Shown here: in pieces, positions 18,610 through 27,863 of the stretch | Layout: the number at the start of each line of letters is the position of its first letter | Numbering within the stretch: the stretch's first letter is position 1 | From: Thalassotalea sp. HSM 43 | GTDB taxonomy: Bacteria; Pseudomonadota; Gammaproteobacteria; Enterobacterales; Alteromonadaceae | Length of the DNA: 64,000 nucleotides | Reading direction: 5' to 3' | Assembly: GCF_004752005.1 (NCBI RefSeq) | Contig: NZ_CP038493.1 | Location: 310,001 to 374,000, forward strand | Position numbers and translations under genes: made by a program | Notes under the pieces: model-generated | Told to the model about the DNA's origin: nothing | The model's input: only the letters and a program-made list of their open reading frames with translations | The model's database searches: none

Positions 18610-19776
18610 TCAATCTGAACCAAATAAATCTCTGGTATACACTTTACCAGCTACATCACCTAACTCTAAATCCATACGATTAGAAACGATAACATCTGAA
18701 GTTGACTTAAACTCTTCAAGATCTTTAATTACTCTAGAATGGAAAAAATCATCACCTTCTAATACCGGCTCATAAACTACGACTTCAATTCCTTTTGCTT
18801 TTATACGTTTCATTATGCCTTGAATGGAGGAGGCCCTAAAGTTATCAGAGCCAGACTTCATCACCAATCGATAAACGCCAACAATCTTTGGCTCTCTGGC
18901 AATAATAGAATCTGCAACAAAGTCTTTTCGAGTTCGGTTTGCTTCTACAATAGCGCCAATAATATTATTTGGTACATCAGAATAGTTAGCTAACAACTGT
19001 TTAGTGTCTTTTGGTAAACAATAACCACCATAACCAAATGATGGATTGTTATAATGATCACCAATACGAGGATCTAGCGACACGCCTTCAATAATCTGGC
19101 GAGCATCTAACCCATGAACTTCAGCATAAGAGTCAAGCTCATTAAAATACGCCACGCGCATTGCTAAGTAGGTATTTGAAAACAGCTTAACCGCTTCTGC
19201 TTCTGTTGAGCGCATAAATACGATATCGATATCCGCCTTTTCTGCACCTTCCGCCAACAAACCAGCAAACACTCGAGCACGCTCTGAATTTTCCCCAACA
19301 ATAATACGAGACGGGTGCAAGTTATCATACAAAGCACGGCCTTCACGTAAAAATTCAGGAGAAAAAATTAAACCTGAACAACCAAGTTCTTCACGAATAC
19401 GCTCCGTATAACCAACAGGTACAGTAGATTTAATCACTATGCATGCCGAAGGGTTTATTGCCATAACATCTTTAATAACCGCTTCTACAGAAGATGTATC
19501 AAAAAAGTTAGTGATAGGATCATAATTAGTTGGTGTTGCAATAACTACGTAATCTGCATCAGCATATGCAAATTTCTTATCTAACGTTGCCTTCAAATTC
19601 AATTCACGAGAAGCAAGAAATTCAGAGATTTCGGTATCGACAATTGGTGATTTACTTGAGTTGATTAACTCGACTTTTTCTTTAACAACATCTAAAGCAA
19701 CAACTTCATTGTACTGTGCAAGCAAAACTGCGTTAGAAAGGCCAACGTACCCTGTACCGGCGATAGCGATTTTCAT
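18610..19776 (-). CDS. ugd: UDP-glucose 6-dehydrogenase
   Basis: 388 aa, the length of the short enterobacterial Ugd class. The NAD motif [14 protein letters not shown], the central [21 protein letters not shown] stretch (141-161) and the catalytic Cys253 in YGGYCLPKD are all present. It oxidises UDP-glucose to UDP-glucuronate, so the polysaccharide probably contains uronic acid. It is encoded between the aminotransferase and rfbA with 15-16-base gaps. Confidence 0.95.
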   Translation of the reverse strand: MKIAIAGTGYVGLSNAVLLAQYNEVVALDVVKEKVELINSSKSPIVDTEISEFLASRELNLKATLDKKFAYADADYVVIATPTNYDPITNFFDTSSVEAVIKDVMAINPSACIVIKSTVPVGYTERIREELGCSGLIFSPEFLREGRALYDNLHPSRIIVGENSERARVFAGLLAEGAEKADIDIVFMRSTEAEAVKLFSNTYLAMRVAYFNELDSYAEVHGLDARQIIEGVSLDPRIGDHYNNPSFGYGGYCLPKDTKQLLANYSDVPNNIIGAIVEANRTRKDFVADSIIAREPKIVGVYRLVMKSGSDNFRASSIQGIMKRIKAKGIEVVVYEPVLEGDDFFHSRVIKDLEEFKSTSDVIVSNRMDLELGDVAGKVYTRDLFGSD

Positions 19777-19791
19777 ATCAATCCTTACTGG

Positions 19792-20985
19792 CTATTTTTG
19801 AGCTTGTGAATGAACATTACGAATAGCAGAAACAGTTAATTCCATCTCATCCTCGGTAAGCGTCGGATGCACTAAAAACATCAAGCTGGTATCGCCAAGC
19901 TCACGGGCTACTGGCAACCTTTCTTCAGGTCTAAAGCCGGTATTATCAAATGCCTTTTCTAAATACACTTCTGAACAGCTTCCTTGCATACAAGGAACAC
20001 CTAATGCATTTATCTCGGCAACAATTCTATCTCTATCCCAGCCTTCAGCTAATAACTCAGGAACTACAAAAACATAATACTTATAATTTGCATGTTCCAT
20101 ATAAGTAGGTACCGTAGGTACACGTATACATGAAAACTCTGAACAAGCTGACGCTATCATACTTGCATGCTTGCCACGTAAAGCAAACCACTCTGGCATA
20201 CGACGAACTTGAATACGACCAACTGCCGATTGCATTTCTGTTAGACGCCAGTTTGTACCAAATGATTCATGTAACCAGCGAAAGCCTGGTGGGTGTGATT
20301 TCTCATAGACTGCTGCATACGACTTACCATGATCTTTATAAGACCACATCTTACGCCATAACGACTCGTCATTAGTCGTTACCATGCCGCCTTCACCGCC
20401 GGTAGTCATAATTTTATCCTGACAAAATGACCAACAACCAACATGACCAATAGAGCCAACAGACTTGCCTTTATACTTAGCACCATGCGCTTGTGCACAG
20501 TCTTCTATAACAGCCAAACCACGATCATTAGCAACAGCCATTAACTCATCCATTTCACATGGAAGACCAGCTAAGTGCACCGCAATGATTGCACGAGTTT
20601 TATCACTCATTACGGCAGAAACAGTTTCAGCCGTAATATTTTGAGAGTTTGCATCAACATCAGCAAATACAGGGCGAGCACCTGCTGTAACAATTGAAGA
20701 TGCTGAAGCTAAGAAAGTGCGAGACGTTACAATCACTTCGTCGGATTTACTACCGCCATTACGTGCACCGATACCTAAAGCGACAAGTGCAAGATCAAGT
20801 GCAAGCGTGCCGTTACCTAATACAATGGCATACTCACAATCAGTAAAAGCCGCAAACTCTTTTTCGAAGTCACGCCCTTCTTGGCCAGTCCAGTAATTAA
20901 CTTTGTTTGAAAGTAATACTTCAGATACTTTATTGGCTTCTTCTTGAGTATACGAAGGCCATGGAGAGAATTTTGTGTTTAACAT
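19792..20985 (-). CDS. DegT/DnrJ/EryC1/StrS-type PLP protein
   Basis: 397 aa, fold type I. The PLP lysine is Lys191 in CWSFCQDKIMTTGGEGG, and EDCAQAHGAKYKGK (about 161-174) is the phosphate/ring-binding stretch. The family transaminates keto sugars to amino sugars, or occasionally dehydrates them. The C-terminal stretch YMEHANYKYYVFVVPE is typical of sugar aminotransferases. Substrate unknown; the neighbouring 4-keto-6-deoxy sugar pools are candidates. It lies 9 bases downstream of the HAD gene. Confidence 0.9.
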   Translation of the reverse strand: MLNTKFSPWPSYTQEEANKVSEVLLSNKVNYWTGQEGRDFEKEFAAFTDCEYAIVLGNGTLALDLALVALGIGARNGGSKSDEVIVTSRTFLASASSIVTAGARPVFADVDANSQNITAETVSAVMSDKTRAIIAVHLAGLPCEMDELMAVANDRGLAVIEDCAQAHGAKYKGKSVGSIGHVGCWSFCQDKIMTTGGEGGMVTTNDESLWRKMWSYKDHGKSYAAVYEKSHPPGFRWLHESFGTNWRLTEMQSAVGRIQVRRMPEWFALRGKHASMIASACSEFSCIRVPTVPTYMEHANYKYYVFVVPELLAEGWDRDRIVAEINALGVPCMQGSCSEVYLEKAFDNTGFRPEERLPVARELGDTSLMFLVHPTLTEDEMELTVSAIRNVHSQAQK

Positions 20986-20994
20986 TTTAGACTT

Positions 20995-21648
20995 CTAAAT
21001 TTTAATTTCTTTAAATGATTCTAGCCAACAATCAGCTTTATCTTGATAATCACCTATCAAACTATGAACGCGATTGTGCATATTTAAAACCCCTATACTC
21101 CCCCAACCTAACTGTTTAGGTACAATAAAATCTTTTTTGGGATTATCAGCAATATATACTATAGATTTTTTGGGGTGTTTATTTTGTATCGCTATAAAAG
21201 AATCGGGTTTAGGCTTTCCAGCTCCGACTTCTTCTGATATAAAAATAGACTCAAAAAAGTCATTAATACGCAAAGCTGAAATTTTTAATCGTTGAGTTAT
21301 TCCTCTACCATCAGTAATTAAGTACATAGGTACATTTCTCAAACGAAGTTCTTTAAGAGTTGTTAAAACACTTTCGTTTAACTTTATATCAGGCGAGTGG
21401 TAACGATAAGCCAGTATCAAATGTTCTTTCAGTAAACTAGGTAACTTATGCTCAGCCAGAACATAAGAAAATACATCTGGCTCATCTTTTTCGAGTGCTT
21501 CTATAAATGTTTGGTAAGTATCTTTTGAATATAACTTCGCAATTAATTCAGATAAATATCGATAACCGGATATAACGTAATCCATTTCAGAATATAGTGT
21601 GTCATCTAAATCAAACACAACCACATCATAGTTTTTAAGGTTAGCCAT
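20995..21648 (-). CDS. HAD-superfamily hydrolase
   Basis: 217 aa. HAD motif I FDLDDTLYSE (nucleophile Asp near residue 14), motif II ITDGR, motif III Lys in GAGKPKPDSF and motif IV YIADNPKKD are in order. The cap is of the small helical subfamily I type. It is likely a phosphatase of a sugar or small-molecule phosphate. The start overlaps the end of the ATP-grasp gene by 8 bases, so the two are coupled and probably act in one modification step. Confidence 0.9.
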   Translation of the reverse strand: MANLKNYDVVVFDLDDTLYSEMDYVISGYRYLSELIAKLYSKDTYQTFIEALEKDEPDVFSYVLAEHKLPSLLKEHLILAYRYHSPDIKLNESVLTTLKELRLRNVPMYLITDGRGITQRLKISALRINDFFESIFISEEVGAGKPKPDSFIAIQNKHPKKSIVYIADNPKKDFIVPKQLGWGSIGVLNMHNRVHSLIGDYQDKADCWLESFKEIKI

Positions 21649-22603
21649 TTGAAACTAACACCTCAGCATCATAACGCAGCATTACTAACTGATCTTCCCA
21701 TGCGTCGGTATAAGATAGCTTTTCTTCCATAAAAACCTCCCTTAACAAAAACTCTGGATATCTAGCACCAGCAGCATTGCTAAGAGGAAATCCACCACCA
21801 AACCTTGGATTGATTTCAATACCGTATATTTGTCCTGTTGTTTTTGATTTAAATACCTGAAGAGTTAAACAGCCAAATGCAGTAGTAATTTTTGACATAG
21901 GTCCTTTTAACAAATTTACTAACTCTTTGTTAGTGCGGCCTTTACTTATTTCACCGCCTCTCACTTCAACTCTTTGACGAGGAACCATACAAATTAATTC
22001 ACTGTTTTGAGTATAATAGACATCCACAGTGTATTCGTCAAACTCTTGATTAGAAACGATTTCCATATACATCATTTCTGATTTTGGTACATCCCATGTA
22101 TCGAGTTCTTCTTGAGATTGCAGTATTCGAATATTTTGACTAAGACTACCAGATATTGGTTTTGAAAAGCATGGGAAAATAATGTTATCTAACGAGTAAG
22201 TGATAGGTACCGGGAAGCCAATCTCGTCAAATAACTCATGAGTTAACCTTTTATCTCTACACGGAATGACTAGCTCACTATCAGAAACAACAATAGTAAT
22301 ATCAAGTTCCTTAAACTCTTGCTTAAATTCAGCAAGCTTTAATAGCTCTGTATCAATGGTTGGAACAACCATTTTAATAGATTCTTTAAGGCAGAGTTTT
22401 TTTAACTCTTCAATATACTCATCTTTTAGTACATGAGGTAAAACAAAGCTTTTACTTAACACATTACAAGCAGCCGACATACTCGGTTTCATATCAGCAC
22501 CAAACACATCACCGTCAATACTCAAATCTGCAATGGCTTTTTGAAATGCTTTTACTAATGATACTCGACGACCAGCCGATAATACTAAAACGTTATTTTT
22601 CAT
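21641..22603 (-). CDS. ATP-grasp enzyme (CarB/PylC-like)
   Basis: 320 aa. The N-terminal preATP-grasp domain starts VLVLSAGRRVSLVKAF. The ATP-grasp part has the metal-binding stretch GIEINPRFGGGFPLSNAAG near 265-283. Enzymes of this fold ligate a carboxylate to an amine or other nucleophile through an acyl-phosphate. In a polysaccharide locus, paired with a HAD phosphatase, a role in attaching an amino acid or small acid to a sugar is plausible but not proven. It overlaps the sugar transferase gene by 11 bases. Confidence 0.85.
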   Translation of the reverse strand: MKNNVLVLSAGRRVSLVKAFQKAIADLSIDGDVFGADMKPSMSAACNVLSKSFVLPHVLKDEYIEELKKLCLKESIKMVVPTIDTELLKLAEFKQEFKELDITIVVSDSELVIPCRDKRLTHELFDEIGFPVPITYSLDNIIFPCFSKPISGSLSQNIRILQSQEELDTWDVPKSEMMYMEIVSNQEFDEYTVDVYYTQNSELICMVPRQRVEVRGGEISKGRTNKELVNLLKGPMSKITTAFGCLTLQVFKSKTTGQIYGIEINPRFGGGFPLSNAAGARYPEFLLREVFMEEKLSYTDAWEDQLVMLRYDAEVLVSNG

Positions 22604-23216
22604 TCTTTTGATCCGTTTCTTTATTTTCGCTACCAGTAAAAAATGGCATTGTTACATGATCATCAGCCGAAATACCTTCTTTAACAAATACTTTTTTGAC
22701 TGTTAAAAACAGTATTTTTATATCTAGCCATAAACTTTGGTTATCAACGTACCAAACATCATATTTGAACTTATCTTCCCAGCTAATAGCGTTACGTCCA
22801 TTAACTTGCGCCCAACCAGTGATCCCAGGTTTTACTTCATGACGACGTGCTTGTTCAGGAGAGTAAAGAAGTAAATATTCAACGAGCAAAGGACGCGGAC
22901 CAACTAAACTCATGTCACCTTTTAAAACATTCCATAAACCAGGGAGTTCATCTAAACTCGTTGACCTTAACTTTTCACCAAAAGGAGTTAATCGCTCTGA
23001 ATCTGGTAATAAATTACCACTTTCATCAATAGCATTTTTCATGCTTCGAAACTTAATCATTTCGAAAACTTTAGCATTTAGCCCGGGTCGCTTTTGCTTA
23101 AAAAGTACAGGTTTTCCTAAAGATTTCGATATTCTATAAGCAACTAATGCCATGATCGGAGAGAGTATTATTAAAATAGAAAATGACGCGATAACATCAA
23201 ATAATCGTTTAGCCAT
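22593..23216 (-). CDS. Initiating sugar-phosphate transferase (PglC/WcaJ catalytic type)
   Basis: About 207 aa from ATG at 23216, which overlaps the stop of the upstream glycosyltransferase as ATGGCTAA; a start 14 codons earlier is open but not needed. A single N-terminal re-entrant helix (RLFDVIASFSILIILSPIMA) is followed by the catalytic core with KQKRPGLN, FEMIKFRSM, SLDELPGLWNVLKGDMS, VGPRPLL and KPGITGWAQVNGR. This is the short monotopic form. It transfers a sugar-1-phosphate to undecaprenyl phosphate and starts the repeat unit. Confidence 0.93.
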   Translation of the reverse strand: MAKRLFDVIASFSILIILSPIMALVAYRISKSLGKPVLFKQKRPGLNAKVFEMIKFRSMKNAIDESGNLLPDSERLTPFGEKLRSTSLDELPGLWNVLKGDMSLVGPRPLLVEYLLLYSPEQARRHEVKPGITGWAQVNGRNAISWEDKFKYDVWYVDNQSLWLDIKILFLTVKKVFVKEGISADDHVTMPFFTGSENKETDQKNEK

Positions 23217-24315
23217 TGAAAATATCCAGAATTTTTTTTGATACAACTTCATAATCAAAATTGGTACTAAAAAATTGTTTTACTGAGTTTGACAAATTTA
23301 CTCGATCAGAATAATAAACTGCCCCAAGCGCTTTTGTTAGCCCGTTTATATTTTCAGATTCATAATTAAAACCAAGGTTATTCAACTCAACAAAATCATA
23401 CAGGTCACCAGACATTGAGTTAATGATAGGTAGACCATAACTCATATATAAAACTGATTTGTATGATAACGAGGCGGTAGTATCACGAAATCCGTTAAAC
23501 CCAACATCTGATTTAGCTACAATATTAATTAGCTCATTTTCATTGTAAATTACACCATGAAAATTGTGCGAAATATTATTAGTCTTTAACTTTTCTCTTA
23601 AATTAAATTCTAAATCTCCGCTACCAACAAAATCAATATGAATAGAAAGCTTGGATTCTTTTATAGCATCAATTAAGGTGTCAAAGTCATACAGAGCCCC
23701 TATATTTCCAATATAAAGAATTCTAAGCTTTTTAGAACTTAATTGAACAACGTTTTTAAACTGTGGTTTTGCACCCAATAAAATTTGTTGACCAGTATTT
23801 TCTCTTCCTGATTCTTTCAAAAATACTGATGATAGCGACATAACTTTTGGACACCGCTGGATTGAGTACTTATTGATATATCGCCAGATAAAAAAAACAG
23901 GGGCACCTATGCTTTTTAAAGTTTTTGGAAATGGTAATGAGTCAGGCCAAAAATCAACAATATCAACTACTATTTTATCTCGACAAATAAAGCTAGCTAA
24001 AAGTGCGGTTATGCCAAAAGGTACTGTAATATATACTCTATCGTAAACTTTATGATTAAAAATAATATAGAAACCAAACTTCAATGAAAGAATAAAATGA
24101 GATAACAACCGTTTAAAAGACCTATTGGTTTTGTACGATATTGTTCTAATTAAGATGCTTTTGTTTCTATTTATTTTCTTTTTTTCTTGATGTGAATAAT
24201 CACTTGTTAAAACAGTAGTATCATGAGACGCATCTTGCAGAACAGAATTGACAAATGAAGGTCTTGATACTGAGGGATTTTCATTAAAAAAAGGGGTTAC
24301 AATTAAAACTTTCAT
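23209..24315 (-). CDS. Glycosyltransferase, family 4-like (GT-B)
   Basis: 368 aa. The N-terminal half starts VLIVTPFFNENPSVSRPSF and has a hydrophobic stretch about 75-115. The C-terminal nucleotide-binding half has LRILYIGNIGALYDFDTLIDA (about 196-216) and the acceptor-loop pattern ASLSYKSVLYMSYGLPII. The Glu of the EX7E motif is not obvious. It adds a sugar to the lipid-linked repeat unit on the cytoplasmic side. The DNA is AT-rich, like the genes up to 37 kb. Confidence 0.85.
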   Translation of the reverse strand: MKVLIVTPFFNENPSVSRPSFVNSVLQDASHDTTVLTSDYSHQEKKKINRNKSILIRTISYKTNRSFKRLLSHFILSLKFGFYIIFNHKVYDRVYITVPFGITALLASFICRDKIVVDIVDFWPDSLPFPKTLKSIGAPVFFIWRYINKYSIQRCPKVMSLSSVFLKESGRENTGQQILLGAKPQFKNVVQLSSKKLRILYIGNIGALYDFDTLIDAIKESKLSIHIDFVGSGDLEFNLREKLKTNNISHNFHGVIYNENELINIVAKSDVGFNGFRDTTASLSYKSVLYMSYGLPIINSMSGDLYDFVELNNLGFNYESENINGLTKALGAVYYSDRVNLSNSVKQFFSTNFDYEVVSKKILDIFNG

Positions 24316-24324
24316 AAATCCTAG

Positions 24325-25011
24325 CTAAGCTCGTCTTTTTAAATACTTTATCGCTATAAACTTTTTTATAGAGCTTAATGTATTAATAACGCCATATTGA
24401 ATCATATTAAAAGTAAACAAACCAATAAAAACCCTAATAAACATAATGATATTTTTTGAAGGCCCATATTTTAATGCTTTATCTACTGTGCCATTATTAA
24501 CTAATTTATAAATGAAATCATTACGCGAAAAGTGCGCCCGCGAGTAAAGGTCAGTCAAATGAGTATGCTTATCTTTTCGAACAATTTGGTTATGTAAGAT
24601 TTCTTTTAAAAAGCTAACCTGAAATTCATAGGCCGGTGATGGTATACTAAACAATTCAGTTTTATGGTTAATTTTATTAGTTAATAAACTCTTTGAATCT
24701 AAATATTTCAAACCTAAAAAAGTAAGCTCAAACCAATAGTCTAAATGTAAAATAAAACTGGGAGCTGAAATTAAAAGCTTTCTAACGCCTTGTCTTTCTA
24801 ATACAGTATCGATTATTGCATCATACTCTTCCGCGGTAGAAGTCAATAAATCAAAAAACTCTAGATGGCTATTTTTTGAGACGAAGAAATCTACATCGTT
24901 ATGAACAATGTCAGGTAAATCGTCATACCCTCTTAATATTAAACAATCCACCTTGGCGCGTTCTAATTTGGATAAAAATGAAACTAGAAACCCTTTAACA
25001 TTATTATCCAC
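24325..25011 (-). CDS. Nucleotidyltransferase-fold protein
   Basis: 228 aa if started at GTG 25011, which overlaps the upstream stop as GTGGATAA and has AAGGA 8 bases before it; a longer frame to 25110 would overlap the kinase gene by 107 bases and is less likely. The pattern VDCLILRGYDDLPD followed by NDVDFFVSKN resembles the GxRxxxDhDhhV active-site layout of nucleotidyltransferase-fold proteins. A basic, hydrophobic C-terminus may touch the membrane. With the phosphotransferase-like gene just upstream it may form a transfer/phosphorylation pair. The substrate is unknown. Confidence 0.6.
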   Translation of the reverse strand: MDNNVKGFLVSFLSKLERAKVDCLILRGYDDLPDIVHNDVDFFVSKNSHLEFFDLLTSTAEEYDAIIDTVLERQGVRKLLISAPSFILHLDYWFELTFLGLKYLDSKSLLTNKINHKTELFSIPSPAYEFQVSFLKEILHNQIVRKDKHTHLTDLYSRAHFSRNDFIYKLVNNGTVDKALKYGPSKNIIMFIRVFIGLFTFNMIQYGVINTLSSIKKFIAIKYLKRRA

Positions 25012-26095
25012 TATATTCTTCCTTAAAAATGTCAATTCCTTTTGCAAGGCTGTCACACATATCCTTGAGGTCACTCTCTCTCTTATTTGGTCGGATAGAA
25101 TAATTGTCAATAAAGAACAAAACTTCCTCTACTAAAAAATACGCTATATCTAAATATTCAACTGCACCAAACAATTCAATTGATGCTTCTTTATATTTGT
25201 TCCAACTGGTTATTATTGACTTATTGTGTCTAAAATTTGATACAAAAATAAAAGCATCATACTTATAATAAGAAGGGCCACAAAACTCCCAATCTATTAA
25301 TTTCAGAGCGTTATCTTCGCATAGAAAAACATTACCTCGATTTAAATCTCTATGTGACATGCTAATTTTTACAGTCCCTTTCAAATTAGCTCCCGCTAAA
25401 CTCATTAGGCTATCAATTTGGGACATTAAAAATCCAAAATCATGATGGTTATTGTTCGAATCTCCTCCCTCTGAAATGAGAAAATTAGAATATTTTGTTT
25501 TAAAGTCTGCGATGTAATCAGAGTGAGAAATGTTATAACTATCTTTCGATTGCAATTTGAGATAGGCCCGAATAAAGTTAATTTCGTCACTCTGAAGAAA
25601 CAAGGTTCTGTTGATAGGTGTTCCTGATAACCTTTCCTCTTCTATGACTCTGGGAGTATCTTTAATTTTTTGTTCTGGCGAGTATATGGCTAAAACAGAA
25701 TTCTTTACAGCTAAAGAACTTCCGTTAAAGTCTGGTTTCTTGTCGCTTAAATCAATGACTAAATCATTTAGGTAGTCAACACTGGTATATCTTAACCTAT
25801 GATTCCCGAGAAATATGGAAAAATATTGCTCGCTGGCAGGTGCTAATATTTTCTCACCATGCCGCAAATATTTAGTAAGCACATAATTAATAACGACCAA
25901 GCAAAATCGCAAGAAAGGGTACCTTCCTGAACGTACTTCCTTGGTTATAAATAGATACTGTTTAAACGTAAAACCGTCTTTAATGTAAAATGAAGTTTTA
26001 GGTATTTTATAATATAAAGCTTTTTCGTAGAAAGCATATTTATCTGTCAGTAATGAAAAAAGTCTGTTGTTCCAGACTTTATATGCATAATCCAT
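25004..26095 (-). CDS. APH/choline-kinase-like phosphotransferase
   Basis: 363 aa. The C-terminal lobe has the kinase signature SHRDLNRGNVFLCED (HxDxxxxN, about 248-262) followed by LKLIDWEFCGPSYYKYD (DWE in place of DFG). The N-terminal lobe is divergent and long. The family phosphorylates small hydroxylated molecules such as choline, ethanolamine or sugars. In this locus it could phosphorylate a sugar or a substituent of the polysaccharide; this is inference. It sits between the nucleotidyltransferase-fold gene (8-base overlap) and a glycosyltransferase gene. Confidence 0.8.
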   Translation of the reverse strand: MDYAYKVWNNRLFSLLTDKYAFYEKALYYKIPKTSFYIKDGFTFKQYLFITKEVRSGRYPFLRFCLVVINYVLTKYLRHGEKILAPASEQYFSIFLGNHRLRYTSVDYLNDLVIDLSDKKPDFNGSSLAVKNSVLAIYSPEQKIKDTPRVIEEERLSGTPINRTLFLQSDEINFIRAYLKLQSKDSYNISHSDYIADFKTKYSNFLISEGGDSNNNHHDFGFLMSQIDSLMSLAGANLKGTVKISMSHRDLNRGNVFLCEDNALKLIDWEFCGPSYYKYDAFIFVSNFRHNKSIITSWNKYKEASIELFGAVEYLDIAYFLVEEVLFFIDNYSIRPNKRESDLKDMCDSLAKGIDIFKEEYSG

Positions 26096-26104
26096 TTTAT
26101 TGCC

Positions 26105-27223
26105 TTAGTTGACGTATAAACGTCTAAGTTTGATAGATATTTCTTTCCAGTTAAAAACACTTTTAATGAAGTCTTGCTGCTTACATTGATGCTCAAATGT
26201 TAAGCTACAATCAGTAGCCATATAATTTTCTAAAAACATAACCACGCTCGATACATCGCACTCAAATATATCTATATATTCGGTGTAAGGTTTCATATTC
26301 CATGGAGTACCTGTTGTTGTTAATACCTTACAGCCCCTACTTAATGCTTCAGGTACAACTAAACCAAAACTTTCATTGCGAGAAGGTAAAATAAATGTTT
26401 TATATGAGTCTAAAGTTGAAACCCTATTCATTTTTTCAACCTCTCCTAAAAACCGAATTTGTTCACTCAAATCTAATGCTGACGTTAGCTCCTTAAGCTC
26501 TTTTAAATAGCTATCAGGCCCATAACCATAAATATCGAGATTTATAATGATATTCTTATTTTTTAGCTTATATATAGCTCTTATTAATACATCTAGCCCC
26601 TTTATTGGGATTATTTGAGACATATAGAGCAATGCGCTACTTTTCGTTTTGATAGTCTCTAATTTAGAAAAAAATTCATTTCCAATGCCAAGAGTGATCT
26701 CTTTAATTTTATGCTTCTTTAACTTACACCAAGTGATGCCTTCAAGCTCAGTCTTTGACGTAACTATGATCCAATCAGACAAATTAAGGATTGCTTTTTG
26801 GTATAAATTCCAAGCAAGAATTTTTAGATATTTAGACTTTGTATTGACGCGCAGTTCATCAAGCAACCCATGTCCTTGAAAAACAATTGTGGTGCAATTT
26901 AGTATGTTTAAAAAACTCAATATAAATCTTAAATATATAAATTGAAAACTCCATGCGCCATGAACATGAATGACATGGTGTTTATCCTGAGATTTTAAAA
27001 TAGTCAGTAATAAAAACATCATTTTAACTAAAGTTAATTGCTGGTAACAAAAGTTTCCATTTTTAAGGTTTTTATCGCCTCCGTAAACATTTACTAGAGC
27101 ATATTCTGAGGATTGCTCATTACAAAGGTTCATTACAACATCACTAATGCCGCCGCCTTTTACGCCAACCGCAGGAGCTAAATGATACACAGTGTCTTTA
27201 GTTAAAATCACGTAAAGCTCCAT
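26105..27223 (-). CDS. Glycosyltransferase, family 4-like (GT-B)
   Basis: About 372 aa from ATG 27223. A GTG at 27211 has a better-spaced GGAG and is an equal candidate; a TTG frame extends to 27238. The N-terminus YHLAPAVGVKGGGISDVVMN carries the Gly-rich donor loop of GT4 enzymes. The C-terminal half has SQIIPIKGLDVLIRAIYKL and the EX7E motif in NESFGLVVPEALSRG. Presumably it adds one sugar of the repeat unit. It overlaps the thymidylate-kinase-like gene by a few codons. Confidence 0.87.
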   Translation of the reverse strand: MELYVILTKDTVYHLAPAVGVKGGGISDVVMNLCNEQSSEYALVNVYGGDKNLKNGNFCYQQLTLVKMMFLLLTILKSQDKHHVIHVHGAWSFQFIYLRFILSFLNILNCTTIVFQGHGLLDELRVNTKSKYLKILAWNLYQKAILNLSDWIIVTSKTELEGITWCKLKKHKIKEITLGIGNEFFSKLETIKTKSSALLYMSQIIPIKGLDVLIRAIYKLKNKNIIINLDIYGYGPDSYLKELKELTSALDLSEQIRFLGEVEKMNRVSTLDSYKTFILPSRNESFGLVVPEALSRGCKVLTTTGTPWNMKPYTEYIDIFECDVSSVVMFLENYMATDCSLTFEHQCKQQDFIKSVFNWKEISIKLRRLYVN

Positions 27224-27863
27224 CCATAACTTTTTCAAGACTATTTTCTATAGGATCAATTCCATTGAGAATTAATGAAAAAGCATTAGAAGACAATGCT
27301 TTTTCATAGTATTTATGGCGAATTATTTTCTCTTCTGGTAAATCAGGAAAAGGTTCGTACTTTATTGAACAGCGGTAGTCGGATGTGGGTAAGTCTATTT
27401 CAATACCAATTTTATAGTAATTTACCGAGGTAACCTTTAAAACATACAATAATACTTTTACGTACCAACTTCTTTGTATATCTTCACCAAACAAAATACT
27501 CAAATCTATTATCGAGTCGTCAATTTGACGGTCCAAGAGTATCAAATCCTTATTAGATCTAAACCTTAACTTTATTGAGAATATATAAATCAACTCTAAT
27601 AGAGAAATTGATATCCACAAAAATCTAACAGGCTTCTTATTCAATGTGTTAGTGCGTTGTCTTGACCGACCTGGACTAGGTACACTTTTCAATTTTGATT
27701 TGCGTAAGCAGTCTTTAAGAAAGTTAATGAAAGGAGTATACCCTACCCTTGTCCATATACATTTTACATTTATTTGTGAATGTTTATTATTAACACGCTC
27801 TGTAATAGCTTCTATAATCGAAGATTTACCACAACCATCTAAGCCAGAAAAACTTAATATCAC
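27198..27863 (-). CDS. Thymidylate-kinase-like P-loop protein
   Basis: 221 aa. The Walker A motif FSGLDGCGKSSIIEAI is at residues 5-20 and LLDRQIDDSIID (about 107-118) corresponds to the DR(Y/W) region of dTMP kinases. The middle part is longer and more basic than in a housekeeping Tmk, so a specialised small-molecule kinase is more likely than the essential enzyme. It lies between the Wzy-like gene (one-base overlap) and a glycosyltransferase. Similar kinases occur in polysaccharide loci, their role unclear. Confidence 0.78.
   Translation of the reverse strand: MILSFSGLDGCGKSSIIEAITERVNNKHSQINVKCIWTRVGYTPFINFLKDCLRKSKLKSVPSPGRSRQRTNTLNKKPVRFLWISISLLELIYIFSIKLRFRSNKDLILLDRQIDDSIIDLSILFGEDIQRSWYVKVLLYVLKVTSVNYYKIGIEIDLPTSDYRCSIKYEPFPDLPEEKIIRHKYYEKALSSNAFSLILNGIDPIENSLEKVMDGALRDFN

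Noticed and set aside
25012-25110. N-terminal extension of the nucleotidyltransferase-fold protein
   Set aside because: It overlaps the kinase gene by more than 100 bases, while GTG 25011 has a good ribosome-binding site and a stop-start overlap.
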